From IMG/VR virus record IMGVR_UViG_3300042991_001091, positions 1 to 31,106 of that record: a stretch of DNA of 31,106 bases. One strand, given 5' to 3'. Each line of letters starts with the position of its first letter. Positions within the stretch are counted from its first letter, which is position 1. The position numbers and the translations under genes are program-made. This document shows, one piece after another, positions 1-7,622 of this stretch. The notes below the pieces were generated by a model, which saw only the letters and a list, made by a program, of their open reading frames with translations, ran no database searches and was not told the origin of the DNA. This DNA is from a virus.

Positions 1-438
1 ATTCTTTATAACCCTTTTGCCACTGATCAGACCAAAGAAATTAAAATCAGACCAGGTGAAGACCATGCCAGCCTGCACAGTGAACGAACTAAAACATTCT
101 CAGGTTACAGTCGGGATGAAATCAGGACAATGACCAGAGAGATGAATCGTCCGCAACGCCTTTTATGGGCCATTGATGTTCTTTTTCAGAAACTGCCCAT
201 TCACGATCTGACCAAGTTTGCTCCGTCTCGTGTGGATATCATGAAAATAATCGGTCCTCCGGTATCCGGATCAGACCTGATTCATGCGGTTGAAAAATAC
301 AAATCCAACCCATCCAATATCAAGGCTTTGATCGACGAGGCTGCCATTGCTCCCCCTCCCGAGCTTGGGGATTTTTCACTGATAAAGGAACCTGAACCAG
401 ATGACCCTCTCACAACTACTGACATTAGCAGCCAATAG
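1..438 (+). CDS. 3' end of a virion-region protein of unknown function (5' truncated)
   Basis: The reading frame is open from base 1 to the stop at 436-438, giving 145 visible residues, so the true start lies upstream of the window. ATG codons at 130 and 142 are internal and not good start candidates, because the frame upstream of them is open and protein-like and has no ribosome binding site before them. The visible part is hydrophilic and probably helical, with an acidic and proline-rich end (EPEPDDPLTTTD). No domain is recognised. By position, directly before a head-tail adaptor-like gene, it is likely a virion or packaging protein, but this is inference. Its last 38 bases overlap the next gene in another frame. 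Confidence 0.7.
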   Translation: MLYNPFATDQTKEIKIRPGEDHASLHSERTKTFSGYSRDEIRTMTREMNRPQRLLWAIDVLFQKLPIHDLTKFAPSRVDIMKIIGPPVSGSDLIHAVEKYKSNPSNIKALIDEAAIAPPPELGDFSLIKEPEPDDPLTTTDISSQ

Positions 439-1069
439 GCTTGATGATACCAAGGAACCATATCTTTGGAGCGACGAAGAGCTAACCTCCTATGCCAACC
501 AGCGGATCAACAAGATCTGCGAAGAAGTTCCGGCCATTCGGGATGACTCTACTGTGGGTATCTGTACCATCCCGGTTACGGCTGGACTCAATACCTACGC
601 AACCGATCCAAGAATTATTTACATTGTCGAAGCACGGTTGAACAGTGAAGTATGGCCCCTGGGAAGAATGGGATATCAGGAATTAATTTCTTTTCAATCC
701 ACCTGGAGATCCGTCAGTAATACTCCACGTAGCTTTATTACCGACTTTGAGCTTGATCGGATCCTTCTTTATCCCAAGCCGATTGTCAACGACACACTTT
801 ATCTGAACGTCATCCGGTACCCACTGGAGCCGTTGGATTATCTGCGGGCCTCTACCATGATCCCGGAGATTCCGGCTCGCCTTCATGAGTTGCTCATCCC
901 TGGAATTACCGCCCAGGCTTACCGTAAGGCAGATGCGGAAACTGAAAATCTGGTACGCTCCAAGGAAGATGAAAAAGAATGGCTCGCTAATTTGGAGCAG
1001 ATCCGACAATTTTATCTCAACCTGCACTATACTCCAATGGTAGCAGTGCCACATCAGGCGTTTATGTAA
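401..1069 (+). CDS. Putative head-tail adaptor (connector) protein
   Basis: This 222-residue protein has an N-terminal helical segment (LSQLLTLAANRLDD, then LWSDEELTSYANQRINKICEE) followed by a beta-rich middle containing TDPRIIYIVEARL and a second helical part near the C-terminus (ARLHELLIPGITAQAYRKAD). This layout, helices then a strand-rich central part with a 'Y/I..I..A...G..L' pattern, is typical of phage adaptor proteins of the SU10/gp6-like type that sit beneath the portal. The assignment rests on family resemblance and on position just before a putative tail propeller protein. The ATG at 401 has AAGGA 11 bases upstream. The gene overlaps its upstream neighbour by 38 bases and shares TAATG with the next gene, which implies translational coupling. 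Confidence 0.55.
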   Translation: MTLSQLLTLAANRLDDTKEPYLWSDEELTSYANQRINKICEEVPAIRDDSTVGICTIPVTAGLNTYATDPRIIYIVEARLNSEVWPLGRMGYQELISFQSTWRSVSNTPRSFITDFELDRILLYPKPIVNDTLYLNVIRYPLEPLDYLRASTMIPEIPARLHELLIPGITAQAYRKADAETENLVRSKEDEKEWLANLEQIRQFYLNLHYTPMVAVPHQAFM

Positions 1070-2112
1070 TGGATCTTCGCGCTACTCACAAACTGGAGCG
1101 CTTCGGTGGAGTTGACAACGTCAGCGATCTTACCGACATGACTATGATCAGTAAGGAATTCGGGACATTCTATTTCTCTCCGACGGCCGACAATATAGAC
1201 ATTAATGACAATTCATTGATCACCCGCAGAGATGGTTATCGTGTCGTGTACACTGCCGGCAACGAAATCCATAGTCTCTGGTCGGATGACCTGGATTGTT
1301 TTTTTGTTTCTGGTACAACACTCTACCGTTTGAATGAAGATTATAGCAGCACGGTTCTTCATACGGGTCTCAGTGGACGTCCGGTGGTGTTCGCCTCCGC
1401 ATTCGGTGATACCTATTTCACGGACGGAGTTTATATCGGCTATATCTCCAAATTTACATCCACCGCCGTAACTATACTTCCAGCAGTGACTGACTTGTTC
1501 AAATCATCCATGCCGGCGGGGCATGCTATGACGTTCTACCGTAATGTCCTCTACGTGGCTGTCAATGATATTGTCTTCTGTTCCGATCCGCTGAAAATAC
1601 GTCAGTATGATGTGCGTTTCGGGATGATTCCACAGTTTGGCTACATTACTATGCTGCAATCTCTCGATAATGCGATATGGATCAGTGATGATAAATCAAT
1701 CTATTGCTGGTTGGGGACATCGCATTACGATTTTACCAATAGAAAAAAATCCGATTTTCCCGTGTTGATCAACAGCAGCACGGTAGCACTTTCTGAAAAC
1801 ACCATGCTGGAATCCGACGGGAAGTCCGTAATCATGGCCACTAAATATGGATTCTATGCCGGGACGAATGACGGCAGTTTAGTCGCACTGACCAAAAAAC
1901 GATACCATATCCCGAGTACGTTCAGTCCCGTTAGCATGGGAGTTCGCTGGTCCAAGGAGACACATCAGTGTTTGCTTGCTGGAAACGTTTATCCGTCCAT
2001 TGATGGAGCACACATTATGATTTCCACTCCGCCCCTGGACATACTGACACAAACATATCAACCGTGGTCGCTTCCGTCTTTGATTGTCTCGCTGACCGGA
2101 ACGACCGCCTAA
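1069..2112 (+). CDS. Putative beta-propeller tail (nozzle-like) structural protein
   Basis: The 347-residue protein shows repeated short beta-strand blocks, each with aromatic and Asp/Gly turns: SLWSDDLDCFFVSGTTLYRL, GDTYFTDGVYIGYIS, RNVLYVAVNDIVFCSDP, DNAIWISDDKSIYCWLG and DGKSVIMATKYGFYAGTNDG. Their spacing resembles the blades of a beta-propeller. The N-terminal part (DINDNSLITRRDGYRVVYTAG) resembles the opening of short-tailed phage tail proteins that introduce a propeller. It begins at the ATG of a TAATG overlap with the adaptor gene, which fits co-expression of neck and tail parts. Assignment as a nozzle or tail tube cap is inference from the fold pattern and gene order. A generic tail-fibre or host-contact protein is the alternative. 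Confidence 0.5.
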   Translation: MDLRATHKLERFGGVDNVSDLTDMTMISKEFGTFYFSPTADNIDINDNSLITRRDGYRVVYTAGNEIHSLWSDDLDCFFVSGTTLYRLNEDYSSTVLHTGLSGRPVVFASAFGDTYFTDGVYIGYISKFTSTAVTILPAVTDLFKSSMPAGHAMTFYRNVLYVAVNDIVFCSDPLKIRQYDVRFGMIPQFGYITMLQSLDNAIWISDDKSIYCWLGTSHYDFTNRKKSDFPVLINSSTVALSENTMLESDGKSVIMATKYGFYAGTNDGSLVALTKKRYHIPSTFSPVSMGVRWSKETHQCLLAGNVYPSIDGAHIMISTPPLDILTQTYQPWSLPSLIVSLTGTTA

Positions 2113-2124
2113 AGGAGTAATAAC

Positions 2125-2889
2125 ATGGCCCTCAAGCTTTCCACAAAAATGCGTAATGATCTGCTGTCCGGGAAAGAGCTGCGGAAGTCTTTTGAAGACG
2201 CGGTGATTAAAATCTATACCGGAACGGCCCCCTCTACTGCTGATGAAGCCGCCAGCGGTACCCTCCTGGTCACTGTTACCAAATCTTCCGGAACCGTATC
2301 CGTCTCGGAAGTCAGTACCGCTATGGAATCGAAACTGAATATCGGATCTCACGCTTCCGCAGAAACATTCGGGGTGACAATTAATGGTGTGCTATATCAT
2401 TATGTCAACACACCAGATGCCGGCGATGCTACTGCCGTGGCCGCAGCCTACGCCAAGGTCATTGATGCGGCTCCGGACGTTGAAGCCCATGCCTGCGGTA
2501 CCGCCGATATCTACATCCGTTCGAAATTTGCCGGTGTAGAATATACCTGCGTCGTAGAAGCGGCTGTTACCGGCACCCAGACCTTAACCCTGAACGCCGT
2601 GGCTAACGCAACAGCCGATACTATCCGTTTCGGATCTGCCTCTGACGGGGTCATTTCCAAGGCTTCTGAAACGTGGTCCGGGGTTGGTGTTTCTACCGGT
2701 ACCGCCGGGTATTTCCGGATTGTAAACTCCGCAGATGATGGTCTCACTGATGCTGTTAACAAAGTCTTCCCTCGGTTGCAGGGCAATGTTGGTATTTCAG
2801 GCACCGAAATGACCCTTTCCAACACAACCATTACCTCAGGGGCTACCCAGACAATTGATACCGCCACTATCACCATGCCGGTGAGCTAA
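2125..2889 (+). CDS. Virion structural protein, Ala/Thr/Ser-rich, unknown role
   Basis: This 254-residue protein opens with a helical KLSTKMRNDLLSG block and then IKIYTGTAPSTADEA. Such openings are common in phage minor virion proteins. The rest is low-complexity beta-type sequence rich in Ala, Thr, Val, Ser and Gly, including TLLVTVTKSSGTVSVSEV and ADTIRFGSASDGV, as in fibre or decoration proteins. Cysteines are few and there is no membrane segment. AAAGGAG at 2111-2117 lies 7 bases before the ATG. It sits between the putative propeller protein and another small structural protein on the same strand with 13-base gaps. No enzymatic motif was found, and the structural role is inferred mainly from context and composition. 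Confidence 0.55.
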   Translation: MALKLSTKMRNDLLSGKELRKSFEDAVIKIYTGTAPSTADEAASGTLLVTVTKSSGTVSVSEVSTAMESKLNIGSHASAETFGVTINGVLYHYVNTPDAGDATAVAAAYAKVIDAAPDVEAHACGTADIYIRSKFAGVEYTCVVEAAVTGTQTLTLNAVANATADTIRFGSASDGVISKASETWSGVGVSTGTAGYFRIVNSADDGLTDAVNKVFPRLQGNVGISGTEMTLSNTTITSGATQTIDTATITMPVS

Positions 2890-2902
2890 ACGGAGATTAC
2901 CT

Positions 2903-3424
2903 ATGAATAGCCGGATTGAACCCGGTGAACTGATTGATGTGTCCTCTACCTGGATCTTACGTCTTCTGGATAAAAACGGAAGGCTGAAGCAACGGGTAGA
3001 GGTGCATAATCTTGTTACTACCCAGGGTAAAAACTTTCTTCTTGATGTGATGTTTCACAACACTACGGCACTCAATCCATGGTATCTTATTCTGTGGACC
3101 GGAGCGTATGTTCCCGTGATCGGAGATACCTATGCTGTTCCTGGTTATACCGAACTCAATACTGAAGTGGACGAAGCCACGCGGGCGGAATACGTTGAAA
3201 CCGCCTCTTCCGGAGGGATCATGACCAATGCGGCCAGCAGGGCGGTCTATACATTCGGATCTGCGGCAACCATTAATGGATTAGCACTGGTGGCCGGATC
3301 GAGCACCAAGGCCAATACGGCCGCGTCCGGAGCCATCCTTTTTTGTTCCGCCAGGCTGACTGCATCAGTAGTCCCTGCTGCGGATGATATCATTAACGTT
3401 TTAGGAACGATTACCGCAGTCTAA
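2903..3424 (+). CDS. Small virion or tail-associated protein
   Basis: The 173-residue protein has a short amphipathic start, a strand-rich N-terminal part (STWILRLLDKNGRLKQRVEVHNLVTTQGKNFLLDVMF) and a C-terminal beta-rich Ala/Gly segment. The pattern 'HNLVT..GKNFLLD.MF' followed by a turn-rich segment (YLILWTGAYVPVIGDTYA) resembles short phage tail or decoration proteins found next to fibres, although I cannot name a family. CGGAG lies upstream of the ATG. It is followed within two bases of its stop codon by the LamG-domain tail gene, so the two are almost certainly co-translated. The function is unknown beyond a likely virion role. Confidence 0.5.
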   Translation: MNSRIEPGELIDVSSTWILRLLDKNGRLKQRVEVHNLVTTQGKNFLLDVMFHNTTALNPWYLILWTGAYVPVIGDTYAVPGYTELNTEVDEATRAEYVETASSGGIMTNAASRAVYTFGSAATINGLALVAGSSTKANTAASGAILFCSARLTASVVPAADDIINVLGTITAV

Positions 3425-3426
3425 TT

Positions 3427-5856
3427 ATGGGACGCGACGATAGCTATACCTCTTTTTTGATGCACTTCGACGGGATCGCCGCCGCTTTCACGGAAGAAAC
3501 CGGGAAGACGATGTCGTATGGAGGCAACGCGACGCAGAGTGTTGCTCAGAGCAAATTCGGCGGCAAAAGTCTCTATCTTGATGGTGCCGGAGATTATGTA
3601 ACGTCAGGCAATGTAAGCTGGGCCGATATGGTATTTGGTACCGATAACTTTACCATAGATGGCTGGGTTTATTTCATCTCCGGTCCAGAAACAGTCGCTA
3701 CGTACCATACCATTCTAACCTATCATCAAAGCTCAACTGCTTTCTGGGCATTGAGGCTTTACAACAACTCCGGTGTCATCCAGTGGAGTTTCCTGGTAAA
3801 CTCTACCACGCCGATTATTGAAGTTTATTCCAATGTAAGCGGATCCCTCACCGGTCAATGGATCCACATTGCCCTTACCAGAGAGGGAAATGATTTTAAG
3901 TTTTATCAAAACGGTGTTCAGGTTGGTACGACTGTTACTGATAGTAGTTCTATACCGTCGCTGTCTGGATATGTCCGCATTGGTTCTCTCGATGCTTCTA
4001 CTCCCTTTCTCAATGGATATGTTGATGAGCTGAGAGTTTCAAAAAACATCGCTCGTTGGACTGCGGGATTCACACCACCATCGTTGCCGTATGGCCCAGC
4101 TCCAATTGATGATAGTTACACTAAGCTGTTATTGCACTTTGACAGTTACGATAATTCACCGGATTTTTGTGACCAGAATGCTCACTTAGTCATTCCCTAC
4201 TCCTCAGCCCTTCAAGATACCGCACAGTTTAAATTCGGAACATCATCTCTTCTCGGCTCTTCTACCAGTGTGGACTGTGGAATCAGCGATGATTGGATTA
4301 TCGGAACACAAGACTTCACTGCCGACTGGTGGATGCGCTCGACCACCCTCCCCACTACAGGGAATTATCAAAGACTCTGGACACACAATCTTTCCAACGG
4401 AGCAAACTGGACCGGAGTACAGCTCCGCAACGCATCGGGGACATATTATTTAGAATATATCCATTATGTCGCATCGGCTTTAGTAACAGTTTCTGATATA
4501 GTGACTATCAGCGTAGATACCTGGTATCACTGTGCGATTGTTAAAAGCGGTAATGACTTTACACTTTACCTCAACGGTGTTCCTGGAACAACCGTAAACT
4601 CAGCACAGTCTATTTCCGGCCAAAGCTCTTCTGCCCGTCTGATGATCAGTGGGCAAATCAACCAATATGCCTGGACGGGTCATATTGATGAATTTCGCTG
4701 GTCGGTTGGCACCGCCAGATGGACTGCCAATTTTTCAAGTGCTCTGCCGTCAGGTCCCTATCCCTCTACTCTGAATTTGGTTGAATCATTCACCCCTGAT
4801 GGATTGCTTAACAGCACAAGCTCAGATATTGCTGTAGACTTTCCCGCCTTAACATCGCAAATGTTTCTGGCGGTTGATTCCGGGATAAACATCGATCTTT
4901 ACTTGCCCGTGCCGACTGCGTCCAGCTCTGGTATTGGTGAAGATTTTTTACAGATCGATGGTGATATTGATCTAACACTGGAGGGGGAATTCTATGGCGC
5001 CGGGGCGTTGGATTTCGATCTGGCTTATCCCAGTGCGGATATCAACATGCTTCCCGGGAATATCATTGATATCTCAGGGATGTTATCTCAGATTGTCCCC
5101 AGCTTACAAACCAGCAGTGAGATTATCAGTGATATAGATGTTGATATCCCTCACCTGGCCATTGCCCTGGCAGGATCCGTAGAGATCATCGGCCGCATTG
5201 CCGGCAGTTTGCCATTTCCAACACTTGCATCAGGCATTGCATACGTAAACCACGGATCTCTTGATCTCGAAATCCCGTCAATGTTTTTTGACAGTGTGTT
5301 ACTGCATAACGGAATTATCGTTATTGATGCTGATATTCCCGTGCTGTTGATGTCTCTTAATGGCACCTTGGAAACCGCTACGGTATCATTCAAAACCATT
5401 GTTATGAACACTACCAACAGAGGGGTTAGTGAATATCCGGATTTCACTCCGCGCCACATTACTTCCTTTAGTGGAAAAACTATTGCGGCATCTGCGGCAA
5501 GCATTGTTTCCCTGGGGACCTCTCTCGACAACGGATATTTTATCCCTATGACTTTCTCTACCGGAAGCCTACAATCCAATGCTCAGCATGTCCTGTTCCC
5601 TCGTGACATTTGGATTGTGCTTCGCAGTGGAAAAAGAGTCATGCTGACCGTCCGTGTGGATGAAGGTTCCGACGGTACAGAATACACCTACATGTCCGAT
5701 GTCTTCGTGCCTGAATTGCGCAAAACACGTGTTAAAATCGGACGTGGATTCCGTGATGGTCATTATGGATTGACTGTTCAAAATATCGACGGAGAATATC
5801 TGGCGATTGATCGTATCGAAATTCATTCCGACACAAGCTCCTCCAGGAATACATAA
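3427..5856 (+). CDS. Tail or host-contact protein with two LamG (concanavalin A-like) domains
   Basis: The 809-residue protein contains two tandem LamG-type jelly-roll domains, at about residues 4-220 and 226-450. Both have the same order of landmarks: a DDSYT opening, LLHFD, a KFG.SSL block, a F T.D.W(V/M) strand, WI/YH.A..(R/K).GNDF..Y.NG, and a final GH/YVDE.R.S...ARWTA..(S/P)..LP. Residues 450-650 are acidic, beta-type repeats rich in aliphatic residues (DIDVDIPHLAI and similar). The C-terminal 150 residues (from about TTNRGVSEYPDF) resemble a module seen at the ends of other phage tail proteins. LamG domains commonly bind glycans, so a role in adsorption to the host surface is likely. 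The two LamG copies look like an internal duplication. Confidence 0.75.
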   Translation: MGRDDSYTSFLMHFDGIAAAFTEETGKTMSYGGNATQSVAQSKFGGKSLYLDGAGDYVTSGNVSWADMVFGTDNFTIDGWVYFISGPETVATYHTILTYHQSSTAFWALRLYNNSGVIQWSFLVNSTTPIIEVYSNVSGSLTGQWIHIALTREGNDFKFYQNGVQVGTTVTDSSSIPSLSGYVRIGSLDASTPFLNGYVDELRVSKNIARWTAGFTPPSLPYGPAPIDDSYTKLLLHFDSYDNSPDFCDQNAHLVIPYSSALQDTAQFKFGTSSLLGSSTSVDCGISDDWIIGTQDFTADWWMRSTTLPTTGNYQRLWTHNLSNGANWTGVQLRNASGTYYLEYIHYVASALVTVSDIVTISVDTWYHCAIVKSGNDFTLYLNGVPGTTVNSAQSISGQSSSARLMISGQINQYAWTGHIDEFRWSVGTARWTANFSSALPSGPYPSTLNLVESFTPDGLLNSTSSDIAVDFPALTSQMFLAVDSGINIDLYLPVPTASSSGIGEDFLQIDGDIDLTLEGEFYGAGALDFDLAYPSADINMLPGNIIDISGMLSQIVPSLQTSSEIISDIDVDIPHLAIALAGSVEIIGRIAGSLPFPTLASGIAYVNHGSLDLEIPSMFFDSVLLHNGIIVIDADIPVLLMSLNGTLETATVSFKTIVMNTTNRGVSEYPDFTPRHITSFSGKTIAASAASIVSLGTSLDNGYFIPMTFSTGSLQSNAQHVLFPRDIWIVLRSGKRVMLTVRVDEGSDGTEYTYMSDVFVPELRKTRVKIGRGFRDGHYGLTVQNIDGEYLAIDRIEIHSDTSSSRNT

Positions 5857-7169
5857 TGTTTGACAGAGATGAATTTGGAAGAAGACCGTGTCCTGAGGGG
5901 GAAATTCGTCAAAGCAACGGACGGTGCATTAAGCAGAAGAAACACAAGGTGCCTAAGAAGCCGAAGCCGCGCCGAAAAAAACTTCCCAAAAAGAAAAAAC
6001 CAAAGGTTCAAAAGAAACCTCAACAAGATAGAGATTATAGGCCTGGCGAACGTTCCGAACAACAAGAATTCGACCGTCATCAGTATTCAGATCTACTAAC
6101 GACCCCTCGTACCATCAGAACTACCGAAGCTGGTGAGATGTATAGACAGGATGCAATCCGTAAGGCTACTGCGTCTGATCTGAATCGTAATTTGAATGAT
6201 GCTCCAATGGCCTATAAAAACTCAGACCACGGAGATGCTTATAGCCAATCATCAAATCAATTTGGTAATGAGTACATCAATATTAATTCGCATGGTGAAT
6301 TGGGAAATCCATCATTGGCCCTTGGAAGAGCATCACTGCGTGACGATAATCCATTTCCCAATCCTGGACCTGGCCCCGGTCCAAATCCCGGTCCTGGTCC
6401 TGGACATCACAGAAAACCGGTACCACCTGGTCCTGGCCCTTTCCCCGGCCCGAACCCTGAGCCTGGCCCTGGTCCGAACCCCTTTCCCGGCCCCGGACCC
6501 GGACCCGGACCCGGACCTGGTCCTGGCCCAACCAATCCATGTTCTCCGATGCCGGCCGGTCCTGTAGTGACATTGGGGACTACCACCATAATACCTGGTC
6601 ATTGTACGACCGCTACTACTTCGGGTTCCGGTCCTATTACCATAGACGTAGAGGATAATTATGATAATCCGAATGATGTAGCCGTTAACCAAATTCCTGG
6701 TGGTACGCAGATTTGCTTATCTCCTACGGCTGAAAATATCGGATGCGACAAAGAAATTGTCATTACGGTCACAGATCAATGCGGGCAAACATCTTTCATA
6801 ACATTACATCCATCAACAGCATATCTTTCTTCCCTGGCATTTTATGAAATAAATCCTAACATCGAACCATTTGGTCCGGATTTTCCATATCAAAGTGCGG
6901 GGTGTGCCGGAGTCCATGATCTTGGTTATTGCAAAGGGTATTGTGCTATGACTGGTGTTACCTGTGATGGAGAAAAGGTACCACACGATGGTTCTTACTT
7001 TGGTTGTAGCAGTGAATGGGTGGCCGGATGCCTTGGATATCCTCCTGACTTTGATATTCTATATTCTTACGTAGACATCGGAAGGGCTTATTGTACGGGA
7101 AGATATGATATGCGCACAGTTGACATGAAACAGGCCGGCTGTTGTCCGGATGTGAATGCGCCATTTTAA
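5856..7169 (+). CDS. Basic / PGPG-linker / cysteine-rich protein of the tail region
   Basis: This 437-residue protein has three distinct parts. Residues 1-65 are strongly basic, with a cysteine pair (C12, C25) followed by Lys/Pro repeats. Residues about 165-226 form an extended Pro-Gly linker made of PGPGPGPNP-type repeats. Residues 228-437 contain fourteen cysteines, including CAGVHDLGYCKGYC, CSSEWVAGC and a terminal CC pair, mixed with aromatic and Gly residues. The cysteine-rich part suggests disulfide or metal stabilisation, and the linker suggests it is held away from the particle. No family is recognised. It is joined to the LamG gene by a TAATG overlap, so a receptor-binding or surface-display role is inferred. 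No signal peptide or membrane segment is seen. Confidence 0.6.
   Translation: MFDRDEFGRRPCPEGEIRQSNGRCIKQKKHKVPKKPKPRRKKLPKKKKPKVQKKPQQDRDYRPGERSEQQEFDRHQYSDLLTTPRTIRTTEAGEMYRQDAIRKATASDLNRNLNDAPMAYKNSDHGDAYSQSSNQFGNEYININSHGELGNPSLALGRASLRDDNPFPNPGPGPGPNPGPGPGHHRKPVPPGPGPFPGPNPEPGPGPNPFPGPGPGPGPGPGPGPTNPCSPMPAGPVVTLGTTTIIPGHCTTATTSGSGPITIDVEDNYDNPNDVAVNQIPGGTQICLSPTAENIGCDKEIVITVTDQCGQTSFITLHPSTAYLSSLAFYEINPNIEPFGPDFPYQSAGCAGVHDLGYCKGYCAMTGVTCDGEKVPHDGSYFGCSSEWVAGCLGYPPDFDILYSYVDIGRAYCTGRYDMRTVDMKQAGCCPDVNAPF
6361..6534 (+). repeat. Low-complexity Pro-Gly coding repeat
   Basis: This stretch is built from short degenerate units of the type CCTGGNCC and GGNCCNGG. It encodes the PGPG linker of the 5856-7169 protein. 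The densest part, 6490-6530, repeats GGACCC several times. It probably expands and shrinks by slippage. Confidence 0.8.
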
Positions 7170-7596
7170 TTACATGAAACGAACATTTATTCTCTACCCA
7201 GACAATACAGTATTTCCGCCGGACACTCCGCAACGTAGAGTTTTAGCAGAGCAACGGAGTAAGGATATTCGTAAAGCCATACAACTTTATCCGCATATTC
7301 CCTCAACCGAAGATGCTTATTTTGCTTATTGCCGAGAAAATAACATAAAATATATTACTCAGAATGAAATACATTTTGCACTGGCTGCTGCCAGGCAAGA
7401 TTTTATCACCATCAAACAGAAAAGATTTATTTGTAATAGTTGCGGTGAACAGGCAGTGACCCTAACCCCTCTCTGCCCTTCATGCGAACAGTTCGCTCGT
7501 GGATTTCGCACCACCCTTCTTTGCGAGAAGTGTTTATTTACTGAATTTTCACCCAAGAGTATGCAAGAATTATTAGGAGCACCAAACGATGAATAA
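7156..7596 (+). CDS. Zinc-ribbon protein with three CxxC pairs
   Basis: The protein has 146 residues if it starts at 7156, or 140 from the ATG at 7174, which follows the upstream stop by 4 bases. The initial part is basic and mostly helical. The C-terminal half holds three CxxC pairs: C93/C96, C107/C110 and C123/C126. The first two fit a zinc ribbon and the third may form an additional site or pair between subunits. There is no enzymatic motif. The start at 7156 overlaps the preceding gene by 14 bases, and neither start has a clear ribosome binding site. It lies inside the virion operon, so it may be a virion component, a morphogenesis factor or an expression regulator; the sequence does not decide between these. 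Confidence 0.6.
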   Translation: MRHFNYMKRTFILYPDNTVFPPDTPQRRVLAEQRSKDIRKAIQLYPHIPSTEDAYFAYCRENNIKYITQNEIHFALAAARQDFITIKQKRFICNSCGEQAVTLTPLCPSCEQFARGFRTTLLCEKCLFTEFSPKSMQELLGAPNDE

Positions 7597-7622
7597 TCAC
7601 ACCATCATGAGGGAACACATTC

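Noticed and set aside
1879-2352. Minus-strand frame opposite the putative propeller and next gene
   Set aside because: It is opposite two well-supported plus-strand genes with a ribosome binding site and coupling, and its translation looks random.
6333-6692. Minus-strand frames opposite the PGPG repeat (also a Gly-Pro reading)
   Set aside because: The repetitive GGNCC DNA reads open on several frames of both strands, which is an artefact of the repeat. The plus-strand gene has coupling and context.
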